From NCBI RefSeq assembly GCF_000372725.1, contig NW_005200250.1, forward strand, positions 279,007 through 343,006: DNA of 64,000 nt, in the 5' to 3' direction. Made by a program: the position numbers and the translations under genes. The notes under the pieces are model-generated. The model was given only the letters and a program-made list of their open reading frames with translations. It made no database searches and was not told the DNA's origin. The first letter of the stretch is position 1. Every line of letters begins with the position of its first letter. Shown piece after piece: positions 20,180 through 29,154 of this stretch. This stretch comes from Emiliania huxleyi CCMP1516. Taxonomy: Eukaryota > Haptophyta > Isochrysidales > Noelaerhabdaceae.

Positions 20180-21310
20180 CTACCTGACCAGCTTGAGCAA
20201 GCTCGTGTACGCCGCGTTCAGCTCATAGACGGACGGGCGTCCCGCCAGCTCCTCCTCGGTTGCGGCGTCAGGGTGCAGCTCGCGCGACCGAAGGCGGAAC
20301 TGCGCCCGCAGCGCCTTTTCGTCCAGCGCGAGCAGGTCGTCCTCGCTCACAGCCTCGAAGCCCAGCAGCGCTAGGTCGGACTCGAAGAGACGGAGGCGCC
20401 CGAGCCGCTCACGCGCCTCGGCAGCCTGCTGCAGCTCACGCTTCTTCTCCTCCGCCGCATCGGCGTCCATCAGCCCGGCGGCGGCGGCGGCGTTGACGGC
20501 AGCCTCGGCCGCCTGCGTCGCCGCGACGTCGCTCAGCGGGCGCGGTCTCTGGACACGCAATGCTTCTTCTGCCGCCTCCCGCTTCTGCCGCAGCTCCTGG
20601 TCGCGCCGCTCCGCAGCCGCGCGCTCTGCCGCCGCCGCCTCTGCCGCCGCCGCGGCCGCAGCCTCAGCCGCCGCCGCCGCCGCCTCTGCCGCCGCGCGCT
20701 CGCGCGCGGCGGCCGCCTCGGCCTCGGCATTGGCCTCCGCAGCCACCGCCGCCTCGCGCGCCTCGCGCGCCTCGCGCTCCGACTTTGACTCGCCGAACAG
20801 GCTGGAGAGCAGCGCCTTGCCCGCCGTCTCTGCGACTGCGGCGCCAACCTCGATGCCGACGGCCACGCCAACCGAGCCGAGCGCTGAGAGCGGATTCTCC
20901 TTCTCCCACGCCTCCAGCGCCGCCGCCGCCGCGTCGAGGTCCGCCGTCGCCGAAGCCAGCTCATGCTCCGCGGCCGACGCCGCGGCGGCCGCCTCGTCCG
21001 CAACCTTTTGGGCGGCCGCCGATCGGCTTGCCGCCGCCCGTGCCTCTGCAGCGCACCTCTCCGCTGTCTGTGCTTCAGCCTCGCGCCGCTCCGCCGCAGC
21101 AGCCAGCTCGTCCTTTGCAGCCGCCACCCGCGCCTTGGCTGCAAGCTTGTCCTTCTGAAGCGACGCGGTCGGTGGCGGCGGCGATGGTTCAGGTGTCGCG
21201 ATCGGCGCACGCGAGCGCGGACGCTGCGCTCGTGGGCGCAAAGCGACGTTCAGACCACTAGCTTGGAGGAGGAGGAGGGTGCTGACGGCAGTGAGGCTCA
21301 TTCGCGTCAT
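20180..21310 (-). CDS. Coiled-coil protein with C-terminal J-like domain and signal sequence
   Basis: From the ATG at 21310 the protein has 376 residues. It opens with a hydrophobic leader (MSLTAVSTLLLLQASGLNVA) suggesting ER or plastid targeting, then a Pro-rich linker. A very long Ala/Glu/Arg heptad-like region (about residues 45-290) follows, interrupted by a Gly/Val-rich hydrophobic patch (SVGVAVGIEVGAAVAETAG). The C-terminus (LGFEAVSEDDLLALDEKALR, RSRELHPDAATEEELAG, NAAYTSLLKLV) has the order of a J-domain, including an HPD tripeptide. It may recruit an Hsp70 to a membrane or plastid structure. The longer frame to 21415 overlaps the 5' LTR of the adjacent mobile element, so the ATG at 21310 is preferred. 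Confidence 0.65.
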   Translation of the reverse strand: MTRMSLTAVSTLLLLQASGLNVALRPRAQRPRSRAPIATPEPSPPPPTASLQKDKLAAKARVAAAKDELAAAAERREAEAQTAERCAAEARAAASRSAAAQKVADEAAAAASAAEHELASATADLDAAAAALEAWEKENPLSALGSVGVAVGIEVGAAVAETAGKALLSSLFGESKSEREAREAREAAVAAEANAEAEAAAARERAAAEAAAAAAEAAAAAAAEAAAAERAAAERRDQELRQKREAAEEALRVQRPRPLSDVAATQAAEAAVNAAAAAGLMDADAAEEKKRELQQAAEARERLGRLRLFESDLALLGFEAVSEDDLLALDEKALRAQFRLRSRELHPDAATEEELAGRPSVYELNAAYTSLLKLVR

Positions 21311-21352
21311 TTCGAGAACAGAAATACCGTGAGCGAAACTTACGGAGACAGG

Positions 21353-21525
21353 TGTTGGGAGTGTGAATACCCCACTCGTGTATATAGAGAGATGTCCCTG
21401 TTGAGTACTGTCCAATAGTCGAGATGCCTTGTTCCAGAGGGATGTGTCCTGGTGATCTTGGTGTGATCGCTCCTGTACGCCTCGGTACAGACCCTCGCTC
21501 CGTGTACAGCTCTGAGCTCACTACA
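21353..21525 (+). repeat. 5' LTR of TRIM-like element
   Basis: The left long terminal repeat starts TGTTGGG and ends ACTACA. It contains GTGTATATAGAGAG, a possible TATA box for the element's promoter. It lies just 5' of the coiled-coil/J-like gene on the other strand, so it may influence that gene's promoter. Confidence 0.85.
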
Positions 21526-22565
21526 TGGTTCCTCCGGCGAGATTGCGGAGCGAGGAGATCGACGGCAACTCGGCCGTCGTGAGTGCTGGTGCGGTCGCTG
21601 CGATGCGACCGCACAGCTTCCCGGCTAGCGCTCGATACGGTAGCCAGCACCATGGACACCTGCGGGGTGTTGTGGTGGCGGGCAGGGCCAGAGCCCCTGC
21701 ACAAAGTCTTCTCGGCACCTCGGCCGGAAGCCTGCTCGGCACCTCGGCCGTGCAGCCCTGCAGCATGATCCGGATGATCTCTGCGGTCTGTTCCTCCATC
21801 GGCACCCACCACGAGCACCTCGGCTTCGTGGGCACGGATCTTCATTGATAACTTCATCTCTCCTTCTCCACTGTATCGGCTCGCTATCATCTCCTGCGAG
21901 CCACCATCGCCGCCGCCGCCAGCTCTCGAGCCCGTCAAGTTCCCTGCTCGGGAGAATGTTGGACGCCTACTCTCACCGCCATCAACTCCATCGCCGCCGC
22001 CGCTCTGGACGATGGCAACCTTCTACGACCAGAGCTTTGCGCCGCTGAAATATGACGACGGTGGCACTCTTCTGTCCAGGATCGCGGCAACTGCCACATC
22101 GTGGGGGAGGCTGGGACATTGGTGCGATGTGGCGACGCTGCGTCTTTCGTCCGCGCCGAGCCTCCCAGTAAGCTAAAAGTACGTACACTGAAAATTCTAT
22201 TGGACCCGCTGTGATTCGCGCTCGGTTTCTGGATTGCCGCGTCGAGCCTCCCGACGCACCAGCGGCGCCAAGGGGCGCGCCCATCGCCCCGCCCGCCGCG
22301 CGAGCTGCGCCCGCTCATCCCGCCGTCCCGCGGCGCTCAGCTCGGATCGCCGCGCGCGGCTGACCAAGCTCTACTACCCATGTTGTTCAATTGAAGACAT
22401 CCAGTCGACCGCTCAGATAGTCTACTACCTTCCGCTTGAGCCCGGGAGACGGAAGGTCACATGCCACGTTCACTAGCTCGCGCCTCTGATCAGCGTGACA
22501 ATTACTTGCTTCACACTCCGCTGTGTTGTCTGCCGCATCTGAAGACCGCGCAGACAATGGGGGAG

Positions 22566-22794
22566 TGTTGGGAGTGTGAATACCCCACTAGTGTATATAG
22601 AGAGATGTCCCTGTTGAGTACTGTCCGATAGTCGAGATGCCTTGTTCCAGAGGGATGTGTCCTGGACGGCGTCTCGTCGTGGTCCTTCAGGACGATAGCT
22701 TTGTCCCTTTCAGGACGATGGTGATCTTGGTGTGATCGCTCCTGTACGCCTCGGTACAGACCCTCGCTCCGTGTACAGCTCTGAGCTCACTACA
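22566..22794 (+). repeat. 3' LTR of TRIM-like element
   Basis: The right long terminal repeat matches the left with few substitutions. It carries about 56 extra bases after CCTGG, including two copies of TTTCAGGACGAT or TTCAGGACGAT, so the difference probably arose by internal duplication or by deletion in the left copy. Confidence 0.85.
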
Positions 22795-22799
22795 ACAGG

Positions 22800-23165
22800 G
22801 TTGCCAGGTGAGAGCGAATGGCGCGGTGGGCGAGAAGCCGCCGCCGAACGTCTCGTGGAGCAGCAGGGGTTGAAGTTGTTGCGCTTGACAAAGATCGCGT
22901 CGTGTGGTAGAAACCATGTTTGTTTGTGCGTGTCGCCGCGCGTGGCACGGGAGGCTGCGGGCATCGCTGCGGCAAAAGCGCCCGTCCTCTGCTTTGCTTT
23001 CGCCCGCGTTGTACGACAACTTTCGGTTTATCATAGCCGCCGAACTTTTCTTACCTCGCTGTTTCTTTAAAGGCGTCTCGCTGCTGCGTATTCTCGTATT
23101 ATCGTCGAGTAGTTGCGTGGGGGCGGTACGTATTCTCGTATCACTAGCTAGTGTCGTGTCCACTA
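22800..23165. other. Intergenic, no gene seen
   Basis: This sequence between the TRIM-like element and the 75-bp tandem array has no recognisable gene or repeat. Confidence 0.45.
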
Positions 23166-23390
23166 GCTCCGAGTAGAGGGGGGGCGCTCCGCAGCTAGGG
23201 GAAACACAAAGCGCAGACTAACCCTCGGAGAGTATTCTTTAGTTCCGAGTAGAGGGGGCGCTCCGCAGCTAGGGGAAACCCAAAGCGCAGACTAACCCTC
23301 GGAGAGTATTCTTTAGCTCCGAGTAGAGGGTGCGTTTTCTGCAGTTAAGGGGAAACCCGGTACACGGAGCCAACCCTCGGAGACCCGTGT
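23166..23390. repeat. Three-copy ~75-bp tandem repeat
   Basis: Units start at about 23167, 23243 and 23317, each beginning TCCGAGTAGAGGG and containing GGGGAAAC and ACCCTCGGAGA. The first two are nearly identical and the third is diverged. No coding frame spans all copies. Confidence 0.85.
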
Positions 23391-23484
23391 TATGGCCCTG
23401 CGACCGCGCACCCCCCAGGGCTAGGGCTCTCTTGCCCGCAACCCGATACCGATCATCCGGCCCGCTGGGTGCGCTTCTTAGCTC

Positions 23485-23600
23485 CCCGGCCCTGGATGTG
23501 AGGTTAATGACTGCACTCCAAGTGCTCCAAGTGCCGTATCTAAGAATGTCACTTAGGTTGTGTCTTTTCTTTCTTTCTTTCTTTGACGCGAGGTGGCATG
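23485..23600 (+). repeat. Dispersed repeat family A, 3' module only
   Basis: GGCCCTGGATGTGAGGTTAA and TGACTGCACTCCAAGTGCTC match the end of the 18640-18960 copy, followed by a TTTCTTTCTTTCTTTC run as there. This is a truncated copy. Confidence 0.6.
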
Positions 23601-23777
23601 AAGGTTGCAGCGAGAATCGGCGAGGAAGTGATGAGAGATAGGAAGAGGCAGACGCCCAAGGGTGGGCGACGGCTAGCAACACACTCCTCTCCTTAAAATC
23701 CCCTGTGTGGTGGCGGCGTGCCGTCCGTCCTCCCATCCCTATCCCTGGTGTGGACGGTTTTTTTCGCGGTACCGCGG

Positions 23778-23965
23778 CGGGATATGGCGGGATATGGCGG
23801 GATATGGCGGGATACCGGGAGATACCGGGAGATACCGGGAGACACCAGGAGATACGAGATACGGGCAGATACGGGCAGATACGGGCAGATACGGGCAGAT
23901 ACGGGGAGATGCGAGGAGATGCAAGGAGATACGGGGAGATACAGTCAGATATTGGAGAGATACAT
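23778..23965. repeat. GATAC-type 10-bp minisatellite
   Basis: Degenerate tandem units (GGGATATGGC, GATACCGGGA, GATACGGGCA, GATACGGGGA, GATGCAAGGA) run for almost 190 bp. Open frames across it simply encode the repeat and are not taken as genes. Confidence 0.9.
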
Positions 23966-24400
23966 CAAGATACCGCAAAAAAAACGTCCACACTAGGACT
24001 ATCCCTCCCTTGGGTTGTCTGTTTTCTTTCTTTCTTTTTCTGTGACTTTTGTGGCGTGCTAGTCCGTGCCAGTCTGCTGTGAGAGGGGCTTTTATTCGTA
24101 GAATTCTTTTCTTGCATAATTCTTTTTCTGACGTTCCAGCCAAAGAATTCCACCTGGAAAAAGAAAAGATACTCCCGCGCTAGGCCGTCGGCCCATTGCA
24201 CGCTCGCTCAGTGCACGCTCCTGAGTGCTGATGAGTTGTGAGAGAAGCTGCGTGAGGGCAGCTGGTACGCGGTGCAGGAACTTACCGGGTTTTATGTGGG
24301 CGCACGGTTTCTTTCCAGTGTCGATGCCAGTGACAGGCCAGTGCATATGTGCATTCAGTCAGACCCCAGAGTTGTGCATGAATGCGAAAGGTCGATGCCT

Positions 24401-25294
24401 GGGGGAGGGTGTAGAGGATGTAGAGTGTAGAGCGCTGTAGAGCTGTAGAGATGTAGAGCGCTCTGGAGCGCTGTAGAGCTGTAGAGCTCTACATCCGCCG
24501 CGTGACGAGGCGCCTGCGTTTGTAGAGCGATGTAGAGCGCGGTTTTGCTGTAGAGTTTGTTGTAGACAAGAGGCTCTACAGCCAAACCGCCGGGAAGGCA
24601 GTAACTCAAAGAGGTCGAGTCGCACTAATGGGGTGTCTCCGAGCTTACTGGAGCTCTGATGGACGGCCCTGACTATCCCTGACACACAGAGAGTCACTCT
24701 GACGGCACACAACACCCTATAACTGCGTCATGACCAGCCTGCCATGCGTCGCCGGTGCCGCATTCGTCGCAGTGCTTCTTTAGCAGGCGGTGGACTGTCG
24801 GCTGCGAGGACGGTCGCATTTTGCGCGAGGCGAGGCGAGCATTGCTGCGCGTTGCATGCGCCATGACTCGCGCCAGCGCGTGCGGGAGCCCCTGGCTGAG
24901 CGTTGAGTCCAGGCGAGTTGCGCTGGCCACTATTGCTACGCCGAGCCGAGCTCTGACGCGCCGAGGCGCCGGCCAGTCGCAGCCGTGAGGCATGCCACAG
25001 CAGCAGAGGCACGCCACCTGCCACCCATTGGGCGGGCAGACAGAAGGCCAGGGCAGCACTGGCAGGTGCAACGCGCCTCATGTCGGAGAGCGAACGGGCC
25101 TCGTTCGCCGCTTATGATGTAGAGTTTGTTGTAGAGATTTCACGTTGTAGAGCGCCTCTACATCGCTCTACAACGCAGGCGCCTCGTCACGCGGCGGATG
25201 TAGAGCTCTACAGCTCTACAGAGCGCTCCAGAGCGCTCTACATCTCTACAGCTCTACAGCGCTCTACACTCTACATCCTCTACACCCTCCCTCC
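24401..25294. mobile_element. Non-autonomous DNA transposon with long TIRs (Mutator-like MITE)
   Basis: The outer ~170 bp at each end are inverted copies built from GTAGAG motifs: left 24401-24570, right about 25125-25294, both reading inward from GGAGGGTGTAGAGGATGTAG. Both arms include the unique segment ATCCGCCGCGTGACGAGGCG. The element is flanked by a direct repeat AGGTCGATGCCT at 24389-24400 and 25295-25306, a 12-bp target-site duplication. Long TIRs with a 9-12-bp duplication are the hallmark of Mutator-like elements. The ~550-bp interior has no transposase. It contains a GC-rich stretch with open frames on both strands that could be captured host sequence. Confidence 0.85.
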
Positions 25295-25305
25295 AGGTCG
25301 ATGCC

Positions 25306-26159
25306 TCCACGCCAAAGCGGCGAGCAAGCGAATAGAAAATAATCAAATGACGATCGGCCGTCGAACGATCCCGAGGCACGAGGGTCGTCGGTTGAGCTAG
25401 GGAGCCTGGCGATGGACGCCACCGCGACCCCTCGTGGCATCTCTCTCGCCGTCGGCGAGCTAGGGGCTCGCGGACGGCCGAATTAATATAGTGTACAGCC
25501 GTGAATGTGAACGAATAGTTTTTACCCATCTCACAGTGAGGTGTCCGTTTTTATTTATGTATTGAACGAATAGTTTGACGTGCGTCCGTCTGTCGGATCA
25601 TCCGACAAGGTAGAGCGCACCCACGGCTTGTCTTGTTTTGGGGTCGAGGGACCTCACCTTTCCCCCCTTTTTGCAATTAACAATGCTTTGGAATCTATGT
25701 GTGGACATGACCTCGAGTGGAGCCCCCTCTCCGACGCTTGCCCCCTCTCCTGACGCGCACCCCGCGCAGACGGCGCTCCGGGACAGACGGAGCAGGCAGC
25801 GACCGCGCGCGCGGTCTCTGCTCCGCCCCTCCGTCCGTCGCGCGCGCCGCTGCCGCCGCGCCCCCCTCGCCGTCTGTTTCCCGCCGTACTCGAGTATGGT
25901 GTGCGGTGCGCGCAGCGCACACAGCAGCCTCCCCACCCCCCTACCCACCCCGTCGCGCCGCCGCCGCCGCCCCCGCCGCCGCCGCCGCCCCCGCTGTAGC
26001 GTTTGGGGGGCGACTGGCGACGGCAAAAATGCTTCCCCCCTTTCTTGGAGTTTACTTGAAAAAAGAAAAAGATGGGTGCGCCTGTCCTTCGCGCTTTGAC
26101 CCTGGCTTTGACCGTCGGAGCACAAGAAGCATCAGAATCACGGGAGACCGGGCATCTGG
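25306..26159. other. Intergenic; repeat family C fragment and GC-rich promoter region
   Basis: About 25520-25570 (TTTTTACCCATCTCACAGTG, then AGGTGTCCGTTTTTATTTAT) matches, inverted, the sequences at 32815-32880 and 40805-40890. This defines a third short dispersed family. The region 25700-26050 is a GC-rich, pyrimidine-biased run upstream of the HD-PhyH gene and probably includes its promoter. ORFs in it are composition artefacts. Confidence 0.5.
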
Positions 26160-27815
26160 ATGCCCGCTCGGACCGCGCTCGTCCATCGCTCGCTCTCCAC
26201 CGCGCTCAACCATCGCTCGCTCGCGCTCGTCCATCGCTCGCTCTCCACCGCGCTCGCCCACCGCTCGCTCTCCACCGCGCTCGCCCACCGCTCGCTCTCC
26301 ACCGCGCTCGCCCACCGCTCGCTCTCCACCGCGCTCGCCCACCGCTCGCTCTCCACCGCGTTCGTCCAGCCCGCGCTCCGGCCGCTCTCTGCGGAGGACG
26401 CGTCCGACGTGGAGGCTGTGGTGGACGCTTCGGCGCGACGGCTCTTCAGCCTGTTCGAGCGCCACGGCAGCAGCGACTACATCGGCGAGCCAATGTCCAT
26501 CACGGAGCACTCCGTGCAGACGGCAAACGCGGCGCTCAAGGCGGGCGAGACGGACATGGCCGTGCTCGCCTGCCTGCTTCACGACGTGGGCCACCTCTGC
26601 GGGCTGGAGGCGGGCCACGCGCCAGGCATGGGAGGCTGCGGGACGCCCGACCATGAGCGGATCGGCGCGGACTTCCTCGGCGCGCTCGGCCTGCCGCAGG
26701 ACATCGCCTACCTGTGCCACCACCACGTCGGCGCAAAGCGGTACCTGTGCGCCACGGTGCCGGGCTACGAGGAGCGGCTCTCCGAGGCGAGCAGCGTGAC
26801 CCTGCAGCACCAGGGCGGGCCAATGTCGCCGGCGGAGGTTGCGGCGGCCGACGCCGACCCTCGCTGGCCGCTCGTGCTGCGGATGCGACGGTACGACGAG
26901 GCGGGCAAGGACCCGCACGCAGCAGCGACGAGCCCTCGCGACTTCGAGGCGCCGCTCCGCGCTGCCTTGCGCGCGTCGGTCGTCCAGCAGCTCGACGCCG
27001 CCGCCGCCTCGCCGCTCGCGTACCCGCTCTCTCCCTTTGCAAGCGGCTACCTGCTCTCGCAGGAGCAGCTCCGCTTCTGGGACGAGCAGGGGTACCTGAC
27101 GCTGCGGCAGGCGCTGCCGCCAGCGACGGCGGCCGCGCTCTCGGCGATGGCGGACGAGGCGGCCGCGCTGCCGCGCGGCGCGTGCTACCCGTGGCTGCTG
27201 CACGACGAGAGGTCGAGGGTCGACGGGGAGGTGCGGATCTGCCGCGTCGAGAACTTTGTCAAGCACCACCGTGGCTGGGGCGAGGTCGGGCTCGGACTCT
27301 TGCAGCAGCTCGTCACGCAGGCCTTCCGCGCGCCGGCGGTCCTCTTCAAGGACAAGATCAACTTCAAGGGGCCGGGCGGCGGCGGCTTCCTCGCCCATCA
27401 GGACGCGACCGCGTACGCGACGGACAAGCTCGCGACACGGCACATCTCCGTGCGGCTGCCGATCGACGACTCGACGGCGCACAACGGCCCGCTCGAGGTC
27501 GCGCCCGGACAGCACCGGCGGGGCATCCTCCCGCACGAGACGGGCATCATCGTGTCGGAGCAGGAGGCGGCGATGCGCTTCGAGCCGCTGCTCGTCTCTC
27601 CAGGCGACGTCGTGCTCTTCGACTCGTACCTGCCGCACCGCTCGTCGGCGAACCATAGCGACACGTGGCGCCGCTCCGGCTACTATACCTACAATTTGGC
27701 CTCCGAGGGCGACTTTCACGCGGCCTACTACGCGGAGAAGGCCGAGACGTGGGCCGCGGGTGAGGGCGGCAAAATCTCGATCACAAACGACTTTGGCGGC
27801 CACATCGTCTCGTGA
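26160..27815 (+). CDS. Fused HD-domain oxygenase (PhnZ-like) and PhyH 2OG-Fe(II) dioxygenase (PhnY-like)
   Basis: One uninterrupted exon encodes 551 residues. Residues 1-70 are nine-residue repeats (HRSLSTALA) rich in Arg, Ser and Ala, which look like an organelle-targeting leader. Residues ~75-285 are an HD domain with H117, H141-D142, H165, H189 and D246 as metal ligands, plus H145, K193 and the loop Y107-I-G-E110. Most spacings match, as I recall them, those of the diiron oxygenase PhnZ, whose Tyr-Glu lid and Lys bind the phosphonate. Residues ~300-551 are a PhyH-type dioxygenase with H413-x-D415 and H493 as the iron triad and Arg504/505 for 2-oxoglutarate. In bacteria PhnY hydroxylates 2-aminoethylphosphonate and PhnZ cleaves the product to glycine and phosphate. 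Here both steps would sit on one chain. Related TmpA/TmpB or PhnY*/PhnZ1 substrates are equally possible. Confidence 0.85.
   Translation: MPARTALVHRSLSTALNHRSLALVHRSLSTALAHRSLSTALAHRSLSTALAHRSLSTALAHRSLSTAFVQPALRPLSAEDASDVEAVVDASARRLFSLFERHGSSDYIGEPMSITEHSVQTANAALKAGETDMAVLACLLHDVGHLCGLEAGHAPGMGGCGTPDHERIGADFLGALGLPQDIAYLCHHHVGAKRYLCATVPGYEERLSEASSVTLQHQGGPMSPAEVAAADADPRWPLVLRMRRYDEAGKDPHAAATSPRDFEAPLRAALRASVVQQLDAAAASPLAYPLSPFASGYLLSQEQLRFWDEQGYLTLRQALPPATAAALSAMADEAAALPRGACYPWLLHDERSRVDGEVRICRVENFVKHHRGWGEVGLGLLQQLVTQAFRAPAVLFKDKINFKGPGGGGFLAHQDATAYATDKLATRHISVRLPIDDSTAHNGPLEVAPGQHRRGILPHETGIIVSEQEAAMRFEPLLVSPGDVVLFDSYLPHRSSANHSDTWRRSGYYTYNLASEGDFHAAYYAEKAETWAAGEGGKISITNDFGGHIVS
26165..26385 (+). 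repeat. 27-bp in-frame tandem repeat in HD-PhyH leader
   Basis: Units of CACCGCTCGCTCTCCACCGC followed by GCTCGCC repeat about six to seven times, the central copies being identical. All units keep the reading frame and encode HRSLSTALA. The array lies in the predicted targeting leader and is likely to be length-polymorphic. Confidence 0.9.
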
Positions 27816-28254
27816 AAGGTCGCGAGGAGCGCACTTCAAGTGCGTGCACAGTTCGCTGGCTTACTCCGCCGCCAGGACGGTCCATGAATGGGTGTTCGCT
27901 CCTCTGACCGAGTACACATAACCTCTCATTGGACCGGGCTCCCCGGGGCATGCTCCGTCGAGCTTTTGGGTGACTCGACGTACGTTACTATCACGTCCCG
28001 CTCTGGGGCACAGTAGCCGGTGTTAACTATCACGTCCCGCTCTCTGGGGTAGCCGGTGTGTTACGCATCACATACGTCAGTACTCGTCGCTCGGCTCAAT
28101 TCACTTTTTCTGTTCCGCGCTGCAGCACATGGGGGCCACGCCCACGGCCTCGCAGGGGCTGAGGCTCCCGAGTCCCGTGGAAAGGAGTCACGCTCACGGA
28201 CGACGGAGCGCCTCACGCGGTTCACGGCGGGCTGCAGATAAAGCCGTAGCAGGA
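27816..28254. other. Intergenic, no gene seen
   Basis: This is 3' flank of the HD-PhyH gene with a short direct repeat (CTATCACGTCCCGCTCT at about 27988 and 28027). No ORF of interest. Confidence 0.5.
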
Positions 28255-28596
28255 TCAGCTCCCAGGCCAAGTGTGGAGCACCAGTGGGCTGTCGGGCAAG
28301 CCGGCGTCCTCTCCATCCGGCGTCAGGAGCAGGTCTACCTGCGTCACCGCACCATCCGACGCCGGCACATTCACAGCCTCCGTCGCCAAGCTATTCTTGT
28401 TGTACGGATCGACGGCCGGGTCCCAAGAGGCGGCCAGCAAGTAGGTCCGAACCTCTCCTCCCTGGAGCACTCGGACGCTCACTATCTCGAGGCTTTGATT
28501 CTTACGTCCCTCGCCCGCCAAGGCTTGGGGCATCTCTGCTATAGAAGTACTTGTATGGTTGCTCACACCACTCGTACACTGTGGGGGGTATTGCAT
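28255..28596 (-). CDS. Hypothetical protein, probable terminal exon
   Basis: This 113-codon frame has balanced composition: SLEIVSVRVLQGGEVRTYLL, then AASWDPAVDPYNKNSLATEA, TQVDLLLTPDGEDAGLPDSP and a TGA stop at 28255. The pattern of alternating hydrophobic strands suggests a small beta domain or the last exon of a longer minus-strand gene. The true start may be at an acceptor site inside the frame. I recognise no family. Confidence 0.42.
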   Translation of the reverse strand: MQYPPQCTSGVSNHTSTSIAEMPQALAGEGRKNQSLEIVSVRVLQGGEVRTYLLAASWDPAVDPYNKNSLATEAVNVPASDGAVTQVDLLLTPDGEDAGLPDSPLVLHTWPGS

Positions 28597-28674
28597 GTCG
28601 CATGTGTTATACGTCTACAGTCGTTGTGCGTTTGCTTTGTTGTGTTTTTGCGTTTGTGGGTCAGTCGGAGAGGA

Positions 28675-28735
28675 GATTTTTGAAAACCAACAAGAAAATC
28701 ACGAGGCTCACAGTGATTTGGGCTTCTTCTTGTAA
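28675..28735 (-). repeat. Repeat family B copy
   Basis: GAGAGGAGATTTTTGAAAAC then CAACAAGAAAATCACGAG and CACAGTGATTTGGGCT match the 19125 copy directly and the 34274 copy in reverse complement. Confidence 0.6.
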
Positions 28736-29154
28736 GTCGGCGGCCTGGTTGCAGCTGCACCTGCAGGGTCGGGGACTCGGGGTGGGGCCGCCCGTGACCA
28801 ATGCGCAATGTCCCTAGTCGCTAGTGCCTCCAGTTGGATTCGTTTCTTTGACGAGTCGCACACCAGTGGAAAGCTCTTTCACCCTTCGAACTCCATCCGA
28901 GAGTGCATGTGGCCTTGCGCGAATTCTTTTATACGAGTCCAAGTCCAGGTCCACCCACAAGGCGCCCGGAGTACAGTGCGCCCCTTGCTCACCGCCCTTG
29001 CCGCGAACACACCAAAGCTGCCCGGAGTAGAGTGCGCGCCTTCACCGCTCCCGCCGCGAACACCGCGGCACGCCCCGCTGCCCCTCTCCCTCGCCGCCCC
29101 CCCCGACCTCAAGAAACCGCGCCCTCATCAGGACCTCAACAACCGCGCCCGAAA

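Larger units (their letters stand above)
21353..22794 (+). mobile_element. Miniature LTR retrotransposon (TRIM-like), complete
   Basis: Two direct terminal repeats, 21353-21525 (173 bp) and 22566-22794 (229 bp), both begin TGTTGGGAGTGTG and end CTCACTACA, that is with TG...CA. They are nearly identical except for about 56 bp present only in the 3' copy. The 5 bp before the left repeat (21348-21352) and after the right repeat (22795-22799) are both ACAGG, a target-site duplication. Immediately inside the left LTR is TGGTTCCTCC, whose leading TGG fits a tRNA primer-binding site. Immediately before the right LTR is the purine run AATGGGGGAG, a polypurine tract. The 1.04-kb interior lacks reverse transcriptase or integrase, so the element is non-autonomous. 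Short open frames inside show no recognised domain. Confidence 0.88.

Noticed and set aside
23705..24082. ORFs of tandem DTGRYGQIRA-type repeats
   Set aside because: They are translations of the GATAC minisatellite in several frames and on both strands, with no support for a gene.
24401..25294. Structured RNA gene from the extensive GTAGAGC complementarity
   Set aside because: The pairing is explained by transposon terminal inverted repeats with a flanking target-site duplication.
26052..27839. 595-codon minus-strand frame
   Set aside because: Antisense to the HD-PhyH gene, Arg/Val/Leu-rich, no motifs.
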